Assembly (NCBI GenBank): GCA_001414345.1
Contig: LLCB01000316.1
Span: 1 to 64,000, forward strand
Reading direction: 5' to 3'
DNA: 64,000 nucleotides
DNA from: Hymenoscyphus infarciens
Lineage: Eukaryota > Ascomycota > Leotiomycetes > Helotiales > Helotiaceae
Shown here: one piece after another, positions 1 through 11,870 of the stretch
Position numbering within the stretch: the stretch's first letter is position 1
How the letters are laid out: the number at the start of each line of letters is the position of its first letter
Made by a program: the position numbers and the translations under genes
Notes under the pieces: generated by a model
Told to the model about the DNA's origin: nothing
What the model saw: only the letters and a program-made list of their open reading frames with translations
Databases searched by the model: none

Positions 1-735
1 AAAAGTCCTCTTTTATATAACCTTTCTAATTAACTAATTATTTATTTATATACTTTTAGTCTATTATAGACTAAAAACCACCTACTTTTAGTCTATAATA
101 GACTAAAAGTCCTCTTTTATATAATCTCTCTTCTTTTAGTCTATAATAGACTAAAAGTCCTCTTTTTTTAGTATATAATAGACTAAAAGTCCTTTTTTAT
201 ATAATCTTTTTAATAAACTAATTATTTATTTTTATACTTTTAGTCTATTATAGACTAAAAACCACCTACTTTTAGTCTATTATAGACTAGAAACCACCTA
301 CTTTTAGTCTATTATATACTAAAAGTTCTCTTTTATATAACCTTTCTAATTAACTAATTATTTATTTATATACTTTTATTCTATTATAGACTAAAAACCA
401 CTTACTTTTAGTCTATTATAGACTAGAAACCATCTACTTTTAGTCTATAATAGACTTAAGGTCCTCTTTTATAAAACCTTTCTAATTAACTAATTATTTA
501 TTTATATACTTTTAGTCTATTATAGACTAAAAACCACCTACTTTTAGTCTATTATATACTAGAAACCATCTAATTTTAACATATAATAGACTAAAAGTTC
601 TCTTTTATTTAACCTTTCTAATAAGTTAATTATTTATTTATATACTTTTAGTCTATTATCGACTAAAAACCACCTACTTTTAGTATCTTATAGACTAAAA
701 ACTATCTACTTTTAGTATATAATAGACTAAAAACC
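1..735. repeat. Left palindromic array (partial)
   Basis: This is a tandem array of a roughly 104-bp unit with about fifteen copies of a 23-nt palindrome, for example at 54-76, 86-108 and 134-156. The arm is TTTTAGTCTAT, followed by one central A or T and the exact complement. Palindromes alternate with short spacers (AACCACCTAC, AGTCCTCTTTTATATAA) and a longer spacer rich in AATTAACTAATTATTTATTTATA. The reverse complement of this array is the same repeat as the array near 63 kb. It begins at base 1, so its true outer edge is outside the window. Copies differ by half-site variants TAGACTA/TATACTA. The palindrome itself contains no CA or TG, so RIP cannot change it further. Confidence 0.95.
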
Positions 736-3700
736 ACTATTTACACTCTTTATTACTAAAGGGAATTCTTAAAAGGCTAAAAGCTTATCGATAAAGCGGC
801 ATCTATATATAATAGGAACTAGAATAATTCAAGGAACGAAGCCAGGGTTTGAGAAATCTAAAGTAGATTAACTATTATATTAAGAAGTAATTATAATACA
901 ACGGTGCCGAAGTTATTAAGGGAGTTATATGTTAATATAGAATATAGTTATAGAAGTAGTAATAATTTAGGAAAAGGGAGGAAGTAGGGTATATAGTAGT
1001 ACTATAGACACATCTTATTACTATAGAGTTCTTTAGTATGTTAATAGTATAATTTTTAAGGTATTCCTACAGAGCTTAGAGTATTACTAATAAGCTATAT
1101 ATAGTATTAACCTTTCTCTAAATTTAAACTCTAATTCCTATTCTTAAATTTAATTAGCTCTAGATAGTAACTAATAGTAGTAAGTAATTCTTTAAACTAG
1201 TAAATTTACACTTAGATATCTAAAATAGAAGGGATTCTAAATAAGTTAAAATATACTCTCTTTACCTTTTATAATCCTAAAGATGTCTATAAATACTCCT
1301 TAACATTACTATCTTTAAGCTTAAAAACTACTTTAATATCCTAGCTTATTCCCTTCTTAAGTTTTAGCATATTACTATCAAAGAACTTATATTTCTTTTA
1401 TAAATACTAAGTAGTTTCCTTTACTTAAGGTTAGCTTATTTTAATATAAATAATAAACTGAAATCTTACTTCTATATCTCTCTTTCTCTTCTCTACGCCC
1501 TTAATATAAATAGTAATAAAGGAGGACATCTATATAAACTTAGCTTAATTTTTATACCTATAGTAGATTAAATAACTTATAGCCTTAATACTTATTTAGA
1601 TATTCTTCTTCTTAATCTCTTACTTATGCTTTTAGGTAGCTAATTCTAGCTTCTACTTTATCTACTAAGCTATAAGTATTAGTAATATTATATCTTCTTA
1701 GGCTTAAACGATTAATTATAACTTTAGTAATATTTTAAACACCTTATCTATCTTATTCTAGGACTTAAAAGAGAATATCTCTCTTAAGAAGAGCTATTTT
1801 CTAGTTCTCTCTTAAACTAAGAACTACTAACTTAGATCTATTACACTATTAGTCCCGAATTTGGTAGTAGGAAGATTTAACTCTTTTATAACAGTAGCTA
1901 GTAAGCTAGGTTTAAAATTAGAGTCTAACATTCTGCCCTTTATATAATAAATAGTTAGTAGAGGTTAGTAAAAGTCGAGATTCTAATCTAGTTAAAGTAT
2001 AATAGATTAGAAGAAGAAAAGAAAAAGAATAGGTTTACTATCTATATTAGCTTAAGGCTTTTAGTTTCCTTACTAGTCTCTTTATAAAGTTATATATAAT
2101 TATTTAAGTCTTTAAGAGGTAAATACTAGAGTAGGCATATATAACTACTTCTAAATCAAAAGGTATATAGCTTATATAATAGTTCTAGGTTTTATAATAC
2201 TTTAAGAGGTAAGAGGCTTATATATACTTCTATAGCTGCTTCTAGATTATAGATTATATAATAATTAGAATTTTAGGTATATGCTAAGGGTAGTAAGAGG
2301 CTTGATTTAGTTTATATAATTATATCTAAATAGAAATTAATAAGCTTTAAGAGCTAGTAGTAAGAATAAGTAAGTTTATATAATACTTTAAGAACTAGAT
2401 ACGCTATAAAGTTATATAGTTTAAGGCTTTTATTAGAGAAGCTCTCTTGCTAGTTTATATTAAGTAAAGGTGTATTAGCTATAGGTTCTGCTATAATAAT
2501 AAGACTAATAGAGGCCGCGAGATAGAGAAGCTAGTACCTTATAGAGAGCCTTATAGGTTAGTTAGTTATATTAAATTTATAGATACGTTCGCTCTATTTA
2601 CTTAGTTAATATCTAACTTCTAGGTTCTATCTACTACTAGCTTTACTTATGTTCTTTTAATAAACTTTATTTATAGTAGTTTTAAAAAGATACTATTATA
2701 AATAGAGTTCTAAATAATATAGTACTACTTTAATCTAATATTATAAAAATCTTAAAAGTTTAAGAATAAGATACTCTCTATTATACTTATAAATTTAATT
2801 TTATTCTTCTTAAAACATCTTTCTTAGTTCTTCTTATCTAGTATTCTTTTTTATAATCTCTCTTTACTAATTATATATTAATAGTTTATAATAATATAGT
2901 TAATTAACCTTTGTCTTTTTACTTCTTATTATTTGTTTAGATTATCTAGCTATTAGTTGTCTTATTCTAGATTATATAGTAATTAATATTTTATAGTTTA
3001 AGAGGTAAATAGTTAACTTCTATTCTCTTATTATATAGCTAGAGTTAATAACAGGTCTCTTATAATAAGTAGTATGTTAAAGTTTTAAAAGTTCTTATTA
3101 CAAACTTTGTTAGCCCTTCTATTAAACTATAGAATAAGTATATTATTTAACTTTACTTATATATTAAATGAATTAAACCTAAACCTACCTAGTATATATC
3201 TATTATTCTACTTTAGCTCTTACTCTATTCCTTTAAAAATTAAGAGCTACTATTATTCTATTAGGTCTTAGTTAGTAATATAAAAAAGGAAATCTACTCT
3301 AAGAACGTTAAGTATATTTACCTATTTAACTTATAAGTAAGACGAATATAAGTATCTTATAAGCGATATACTAGAGTATAATATTAGTTTAAAACTTATT
3401 AAATACATGTTTTCTACTTAGCTTCCTTCTTCGCTTCTTATAAAAGAACTTTCTTATTCTAATTATTTAGTACTCTACTCTTAAGTATATCTAAGAGAGA
3501 ATAATAAAAGATCTCTAAGTACTTTCTAACTACGTTTATCTTTAATCTAGCTTTCTTACTACTTAGAACCTTACTATATTTATTTAAGAGCTATACTAAG
3601 CCTTATCTACTACTTAAGAGATCCTTAGAGTCCTTATATATATTTTTATACTCTTAGTACTTCTTAGGAATTTAGTATTAATTTAGGCTTTAATATATAT

Positions 3701-6700
3701 TCTATATAGATAGTACTCTTAGTTATAAAAAATAGTAGTCTAATAATTTCTTTATAGTATTTATAAAAAGGTCCTTATAATCGTAGCCTTCTCTATAAGC
3801 AAGTTCTTCGAGTTTTATTATTATTTTGTTAACTATATAAGTAATTTTGTATTTTATATTAATAGAGACTTCTATATAAATAGAGAACTTATTATTCTTA
3901 CTAAGATTTAGTAGATAGAGTACTTAGTATATAAATAAATACATAGTTAATAAGAAGCTAGACACTATAAATATAATTACTAGAATAAGTTAGAAATAGT
4001 CTTATTATACCTTTATTAAGAAAATTAGAACTTATCTAAAGGTTAGTATAGTATATTAGCTTCCTAAATCTCTAATTTAAGAGTTAAGAGATACTTTAAT
4101 ATTATTTAAAAAGATCTCTATTATTTCCCTACCACCTTTTTTTACTTTTTCTACATTTTATATATTAGCTTTATATTCTTCTATATTCTCTTATAATTAA
4201 GTAGAAATTATAGATTACTTATTATAAAAGGAAAAGAATAGCGTTATAAGTTATTCTATAAATAGTAGAAATAAGACGTACTTAAGCGCTTCTACCCTTG
4301 TTAATATATAGTAAAAACCGGCTTACTACCTAGCTAGTAGCTTTATAGATATTTATAGTATACTTGTAATATATATATAATAGCCTTACTTATACTTACT
4401 ATAGTACTATAGATATACTTATACTATAGTATATAAGCGATATAGTAGTATATAAATTAGGTATAGTATAGTAAATAAGCTATAACTACTGCCTTTTTCT
4501 TAAGTATAGTATATATAATATATCTAAAAGGGGAATCTCTTAATCTTACGTACTTCTTAATATCTAGTTTCTCTAAGCTTAAACTATCTTAAATTATTAT
4601 CTAAAATTATTCTAATATATATATAACTTTATAGAACTTAGTCTATATAATTAAAGTAGGAATAGGAGTTAACTCTGCCTTAGCAGATGTAAAAGGATTT
4701 TAAGAGGCCTTAATAAATAACTAGCTTAGTATTATTATAGGTTAGCTATATTAATTCTCTAAAGTCTTACTAATAATATATAGAATTTATAATTTCCCTC
4801 TTTATATACCTAAGCTAAGAATAATAGCTAAAAGTAGCTATTAGTAATCTTTAAAGAATACTACTACCTTAATTAGCTAAGTGTAAAAAGGGATATATTA
4901 ACTAGAATAGTAGATACTATTTAAATTCCTACTAGTTATTTATAGAATAGCTAACTTAGTATTAGAAATTTAGTATATATTTAGATACTCCTAACATTAT
5001 AGACGATAGCTTTAAGAATAGAACTATAAGTAAAAGAGAATTTTTAAACAAATAATCTATAAAAATAGATATCTTAATACTCTCTCTCTTCTAGACTTAA
5101 AGATTCCTTTTAAGTTTTATCTAACTAAAGCTATTATAAATATAGTATATAAGGTAATACTTAAGAACTTAAAGGCGATTATGTTTAAAGGGCTCTTTAT
5201 ACTACTAACTTTAGGTTATAAGAAGATAAGAAGTAGACGTATTTATAAGAATATCTTAAACTCTAAAGAACAGGGGTATTAAATATTAAGTTATTTTCTT
5301 ATCTTATTTAAATAGAAGTCTTAGGAATCTAAACTATTATATATAAGAAACTATTTCTTTTATAAGAGTAATTTATTAGTTTTACTTTCTAAAACTAGCT
5401 TCTATTTAAGTAATTTATATTTATCTTACTTTTCCTAACCTCTCTTAACTTAAGCTATCTTTACTATACTTATAATTTATAAACGCTTACTTCTTTTTAT
5501 AAGCCTATAGTACTATAGTAAGATCTTTAGAGTACTTTAAGCTTATAGTAACTATGTCTAAGGAATACTAGGGAAATTACTAGAAGTCTAGAATATTACT
5601 TTTCACCTTCTCTTAGATTCTAAGAGAATTATACTTATAGTATATATTACTTCTTATAATAGTTCCTCCGGTTCCTATTCTAACTCTAATAAGAGTATTA
5701 TAATTTAACTTAGAACTTAGACTACTTAGAGAAGCTAGCTTTAACTTAGAAAATAGTTAGCCTATTTAGAGGAGCTCTAAAGCTGCCTCTATTACTATAG
5801 TATCCTTTCTCCTATCTTTAAGTAGTAGAGGTAAAGAAAGGAAGACTAGAGGGTATAGCTGTTCTTAAGTTTAGATATACTTTATACTTACTATTACTAA
5901 AATACTAAAATATAGAAAGTAAGTTTATAAAACGATTTTAGATAGGTTAAATAAATATATAGAAATCTTTAATTTAAGTAAAAAGTTTTTTTAAGTAGTT
6001 AAGGCCTTTATTTTCGTACTAAGTATATTCTTATAAATAGCTATACCCTCTAGTAGGAGTTATAGTAAGAAGGAAGCTAAGGAAAGTTTTAAATAAGCTA
6101 AATTTATTTATAGCTAGTAAAACACTAGTTAGTAGAAATTCTAGTAAGTTATATAATAGTAAAAGAGCTAATTAAGTCGATGTTATACTATAGAGCTAAA
6201 CTTTAGAAATTAAACCTACTTTTCTTAATACCTTATATATTTCTTTATCTCTTTATTCTCTTTATAGTCCTTATTTATACGCCTCTTTCTAAGCTTATTA
6301 ATTATTAAACCTACTATCCTTAGTTTACTATTTATATAGTTATAATAGAGTAGGTTAGTAGTATAATTAATCTATAGAATACTAGGTTAAGAATCTCTCT
6401 AGTATATAGCGGTTTATTAGTAGATATAATTAATTAATAGTTAGTTCTCTTATCTTCTATTATTTGTTTTTATAGAGTTAAGCCTTAATAGAACTATTAT
6501 CTATACTCTTATAACTATAGTAAGGTAAGGTATAGAACTATCTAAGGTTATATTAACTAATAACACGTTCTATATACTCTGTCTTAGAATTATATAAACT
6601 AGATATCTTCTAGTATATAGCTTATATTATCTTTGTACTTTCTTATTAGTATGTTTTACTAATTTTATTATTAGAGAATAGAGCTGTTCTCTTGTTTCTA

Positions 6701-7260
6701 TTCTAGCCTAGGACTTAAACTACTTATAGAGTATAGAATATTATTAAGACTAAAAATAGAGAATACGTTAATGTTAGAAGACATGTTCTTCTTAGGTTTC
6801 TATTCTAGTAGGAGAGTTAAAGAGAGGTTAGTTATTCCTTATGATAATTCCTTAGGTTCTAATTCTAATACTAATAAGATAGCTTAACCTAGCTAGTTAG
6901 TTAATTCCTAGGTCTTATATCTACTAGATATATTATATAAAGCTAGGACTTAAACTATCTAGAGAGTATAGAATATTTACTAAGTAAAGTATATAATAAA
7001 GCTACTATCTTAATCCTTTACCTATCTAGGACTTAAATTACTTAGAAGATTTAAAAGAGATACTTTAGTTATTCTATAATATAGTAAAGTTTAAGAGATT
7101 TTTATTTATCTAGGCCTACTTTATATACCTTTATTAACTTAATAACTAGAAAAGGCTATTAAAGTAAATAGAGCTATTTATCTAAACACTTATTACTAGA
7201 CTTCTATCTTCTATAGTATTAATAATACTTTAGAGAATTAGTTAGAGATATAGAATAAGT
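736..7260. other. RIP-degraded DNA, nothing assigned
   Basis: About 6.5 kb of AT-rich sequence with almost no CA or TG. The first 120 bases after the array (around 830-860) keep a few CA and TG steps. Around 4,370-4,450 there is a patch of ACTATAGTA-like short repeats. I did not find a frame clean enough to call a gene relic, but I did not read every frame through this stretch, so relics like those further right may be present. Confidence 0.5.
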
Positions 7261-8470
7261 AGCTTAGACTAGGGCTAATTCTATACTATATATAAGTATA
7301 ACTTTTATAGTATTATTAAAGTTCTTTCTAACGCTATTTTATATAGGTTTATTAAACGTAATACTAGTAGTAGGATATAAACTACTTAATCTACTAAGAT
7401 ACTTTACTTAGATAAAGTTATTCTAGTCTTTGCTCTAAGCTATCTTTTATATAGTCTTAACTATCTTATAAGCGTTAGAGAGAGAGCTAGAGTTAAAAGG
7501 AAATATAAAAGTTCTTATATTAAATACTAACTAGAGTTCTATAAAGATAATAGTAGTCTTAGAAGTCTATTAAGAAATCTTACCTAGTAACTAGATAAGA
7601 TAGAAGAAATAAGGGTCTAAAATCCTAAAGCAAAGAACTTAGAGTTAGTAAAGGAAAATATAAAATAACTCTTAGGCTTATAAGAAGCTTTAGATTAGAT
7701 TAAAAATAAATATTAGGTAGAAGTAAGAGCTATTATAAAGATTAAGAGAGTAATACTTAAAGTTATACTTTAAGATAACCTTTAGTAATATTATAAGTAG
7801 ATAATAAAAAGGGATTAGAAGATTTATTATTTCTACTTTTAAAATAAAACTTAAGATAATAATAGTACTAAACTAGACCTAGAACGTTTTTAATATAAGA
7901 AGATATCTTATTCTTAAGTTTCTATTACTAGTAAATTTATAAGAGATAAGAAGATAGATACGTTTAATAAAAGTATTATAAGCTACTTTAACTAATTAAG
8001 GACTAATAGAGCTATTATCTAGAACCTACGTAATTACCTTTCTAAGACTTATACTACTTAGAGAGTATAGAAGGTAAGTATAAGATACTATAGATTAAGA
8101 CTATAGATTCTATATTTACTTTACTATTATAATAACAAGTATATAACATATAAAGTTACCTATGCCTCTAGTTTAGATAATAGATAGTAAGTAATAATTA
8201 TCTATCTAGGACTTAAAATACTTAAAGTATAAGGCTTAGAATAGGATTCTATATTTATAGAGAAGAGTACTTATAAGAAAGACTCTATTTTAATTAAATA
8301 TAAGAGAGAGTTTCTTATAACTTTTAAATAGACTAAATAGGATTATATATTTCTAGGGAAGAGTACTTATAAGGAAAACCTAAGTTTAATTAGATATAAG
8401 AGGAGTGTTCTTAAGACTTTTAAATATAATAAATATTTAAGATTCTATATTTTTAAGTAAATTAAAAGAA
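7261..8470 (+). pseudogene. RIP-inactivated gene relic, unknown family, with repeated C-terminal end
   Basis: One plus frame stays readable for about 400 codons, with TAA/TAG as the only frequent interruptions. Particularly clean is about 7,430-7,700, with only a few stops, including the readings NAILYRFIKRNTSS, LISVRERARVKRKYKSSYIK and NPKAKNLELVKENIKQLLGL. The middle is charged and probably helical (LEALDQIKNKY-like). The last part, from about 8,245, repeats a roughly 32-codon unit: FIEKSTYKKDSILIKYKREF is followed by FLGKSTYKENLSLIRYKRSV. The start is not defined, and upstream of 7,261 the frame becomes uncertain. I do not recognise the family. I infer that the original was a protein of at least 400 residues, duplicated in the genome and hence targeted by RIP. 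Recombinase and transposase motifs were not evident. Confidence 0.6.
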
Positions 8471-9959
8471 GTAAATAAGATAAGTAAGTTAATTAACTTA
8501 TAGATTCTATAACTTATCTTTGTTATATAAAATATATATAAATTAATAAAAAGCTTATAAAGTAATAGTAATAGGTCTAAATTTAATTTAAGTAAGCTAA
8601 TACTAGTCTTAGCTTATTTTTAGTAGATATAGAAAGTAGTACTATTACCTAATACTTTTAACTTAATATAAATAATAAAAAAAGTTCTAAAACTTAAGAG
8701 AATAGTTAATTACTTTCTAGTATATCTAGTTATATCTAATTAGTTATTATTATTTTTTTATATAGCGATTTTAGTAAAGTTATAAGTAATAGTACTACTA
8801 AGAAGTACTTAGCTAAGGAAGTAGGTTACTTAAGCTACTCTAATTACTCTTTCTAAGAAATTACCTAACGTTATTATCTCTTTAATACTATATAGTACTC
8901 TTTAAAAGAGATTAAGATAGAAGATAATATAGTTTTAATATATTTTATATAGTAAACTATTCTAAGAGAGTTTTCTAAATAAAATAAATCGAATTTACTA
9001 GTAAGTTAATAGTAAACCTATAGCTAAAGTTATTAGTTATTAAATTATTTATAAGGTAATATATAGCTATTTACTTAAATACTAGAACTTTTATATCTAA
9101 CTAATAAGGAAAAGAGACGATTATAGTAGAAGATTATAATAAACTATATCTCTACTAGTAGATCTTCTAACTATAGAAACGCTTTACTTTCGCCTAGTAG
9201 CTAAGAATCTAGCTATAAACCTAGACTATAGAGAAAGCGCTTACTCTTATTATTATCCTAGGCTTAGTTTCTAACTATAGTAAAGAAAGTACTTACTCTC
9301 TAAACGTCGAGCGAAGGTTATATACCCTATTTAGAGTATACTATCTAGTAAATTATATTAGAGGTTATATAGTAGATTATTATAATATTAATACTAACTT
9401 AGTAGCGGTTTTAGAGACCTTCTAAGGTATAATAATAATATAGCGGTTATAAGAACTTAGTATTCTAAGCTAAGGGAATTAAATTCCTCTTCTATTCTAT
9501 ATATAAGTTTAGTATATTTCTTATCTTTTATTTTATAGCTGATTTTTATATAGAATAGTCGTTAGTATACTTATATACTTATTTACTCTTCTAGAACTAT
9601 TAAATAAACTTCTATAACCTCTTACTCTACTACTTAATCTTCTATATAATTATAACTATACCTTAATTCCTTAATTATATACTCTTATTATATACGTTTA
9701 TATACCTTCTATAAACTAGTATATATAAAGGAGGCTTTAACTATAAAACCTTACTCTACTATTACTACTTTATAGCCTTACTTAGGCTTAAGTCCTTCGA
9801 ATCCTTACTCTACTACTACTCTATAGCCTCGTCTAATATCCTTAACTATAAACCTTCTTTATATATAACTACGAAGTTTTAAATAGTTCTTAATTATAGA
9901 TTCTAATACCTATTACTAATAATTCTATTCTTATAAGTTATTAGCTTTAGTTTTAATAA
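8471..9959. other. RIP-degraded DNA, nothing assigned
   Basis: This is uniform TA-rich sequence between two gene relics. Around 9,590-9,850 the plus strand is pyrimidine-rich with CTTACTCTACTA-like short repeats, which may be a degenerate coding repeat. No supported frame or element end was seen. Confidence 0.4.
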
Positions 9960-11870
9960 CTCCTCTTTTTAAAGACGTATACCTCTAGGCTTTTAAAGAC
10001 GAAGGCCTCTACGCTTCTAGGTCTATTACTATAAGTATAGTAGACTAGCTTAAATTAATTAAACCGGAACTAGAATCTTATCTAAGAATAGCGCTAAATA
10101 TGCTCTAAATAGCTATAACGTAGAAGGTTGTAGTAAGAACCTATACTAAGCTTATAGCTACTAGTCGTACTTGTTCTATTACCTCTTCTATTACTCCTTT
10201 ACTCCCTTCTACTCTATTAGTAGATATAATTAAAGAAAAGGACTCTAATATATAGATTAAGAGAGATAAACTACTTATAAATCACCTAGTCTATTAACTA
10301 GAGTAGATAACTTTCTATATATTAGAGACTAGCTATAGACAGGATTTCTATATAGATACTATAAGTTAGCTTACTTCTATTCTATATAAGGAGCTCTAGT
10401 ATATAGAAACAGAACTTAGAGCACATATAATAACTATAGCTATAGAAGGCATTATAAACGAGGCTATAGTTATTAAGTATTTATATAAGACTAGATAGAA
10501 GAGTAGTATTATACTTTTATCGTCTGAATTTCATATATCTAGTTATAAAGATAAGCTCTATAGTATCTAGACTATATTAGAAAACCAGGATTCTATTTAT
10601 ACTAAGTTATACTATACTAGATATAAGATTATAGAGGGTAATACTATAGAGCTTATACTCTTTAAGAACTTAGGTATTCTTAGTGTTATTAACACTCTAC
10701 TTATATAGACTTATACTTAAACACTCTCTCTAGCGTTCCTAGTATAATACTTAAGCTAAGAGTATATAGTTTTCGACAAATACTAGAAACTAAAACCTAA
10801 TTAGATTATTAGTTATAATCTATACCTTTTTAGCCTATACTATATACGTCTTAAAGCTAAGCTAGCAAGTTCTTATATAATACTTATAGTAATTACTATG
10901 CTTTACTTTTACTATATTAAGTATAAAGGCCTTACTAGCTTCTCTAGTTATAGTAATATTTAAAGCTAGAATATTAGTGTTAGTATAGTTATAATATAGG
11001 CTCTATTTTTCTATAGTATAAAGGATGTTTTAGAGAGATAGTTTAAATACGATTTTAATAATAAAACTTATGTTTATAGCTTAACTATTTACTTAGAGGT
11101 AGTTAAGATTAATCTCTATTTCTACTAAGTTAGAAAGCTTAATAGTTACTTAGTTTAGTATTATAAGACATATGTTTATAATTCTATTAATCCTAAGTTA
11201 ATAGATCTAACTAAGAACCTACTTTAGAATATCTATACTAATATTATTATATAAGGACTTAAGGTTAGATTCTTGTTAGTACTTAAATAATATAAAGAAG
11301 TTAATAAGTATAAAAAATAAGTAGTAGCTAAAATAGCTAAGTAAGACGTACTAGCCTTCTTAGTAGCTTCTTATACTAAGACGAAGCGTAGTCGCGGTTA
11401 CTCTAAAAAGTATAAGAATTTAACTACTACTCTCTAACTAAAAAAGAAGTATAGTTATAGTTATTTAAAAAAGTATAAGAATTTAACTACTAATACTTAG
11501 AAGTATAAGAATATTATTAAGAATATTAATAAGGATATTAATAAAGATATTAATAAAAGTAAAGGTTGTATTTTAAGTAAGAAGTGTTAAGTTAGTAATA
11601 GTAATCTTTATAAAGATAGTAGTTATACTTTAAGTAAGAAGTGTTAAGTTAATAATAGTAATCTTTATAGAGATAATAGTTATACTTTAAGTAAGAAGTG
11701 TTAGGTTAGTAATAGTAATCTTTATAGAGATAGTAGCTATACTTTAAGTAAGAAGTATAAAACTAATACTATTAGTAGTTTTATAGAAAGTAATTTAAGT
11801 AATAACGTTCTTACTAAGGCAACGTATAGTATTACTAAAAAGGGTTAAATTAGTATTATATTACTTATAG
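9960..11870 (+). pseudogene. RIP-inactivated gene relic of about 630 codons with 19-residue tail repeats
   Basis: This is one of the clearest relics. From about 9,960 to 11,870 one frame has only about one stop per 18-20 codons, nearly all TAA or TAG, which is the frequency expected for glutamine plus tryptophan. Readable segments include ELESYLRIALNMLQIAI, KEKDSNIQIKRDKLLINHLV, KNLGILSVINTLL and FHISSYKDKLYSIQTILENQ. A basic, Lys/Tyr-rich region follows (about 11,390-11,560), then a tail of three and a bit exact 57-bp units reading as SKKC-V-SNSNLYKDSSYTL. The frame phase is the same at 10,019 and 11,576, so no net frameshift is visible. Many Tyr codons may have been His (CAY to TAY) before RIP. 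I do not recognise the family, and the start codon is not determinable. Confidence 0.7.
11572..11757 (+). repeat. 57-bp tandem repeat inside the gene relic
   Basis: Three full 57-bp units start at 11,572, 11,629 and 11,686, and a partial unit follows. The period is 19 codons and lies in the same frame as the surrounding relic, so it encodes a repeated C-terminal motif beginning SKKC. Units differ mainly by G/A and C/T changes, consistent with RIP acting on an originally more uniform array. Confidence 0.85.

Noticed and set aside
1..735. CRISPR array
   Set aside because: The repeats are palindromes with recurring, not unique, spacers, and the DNA appears eukaryotic.
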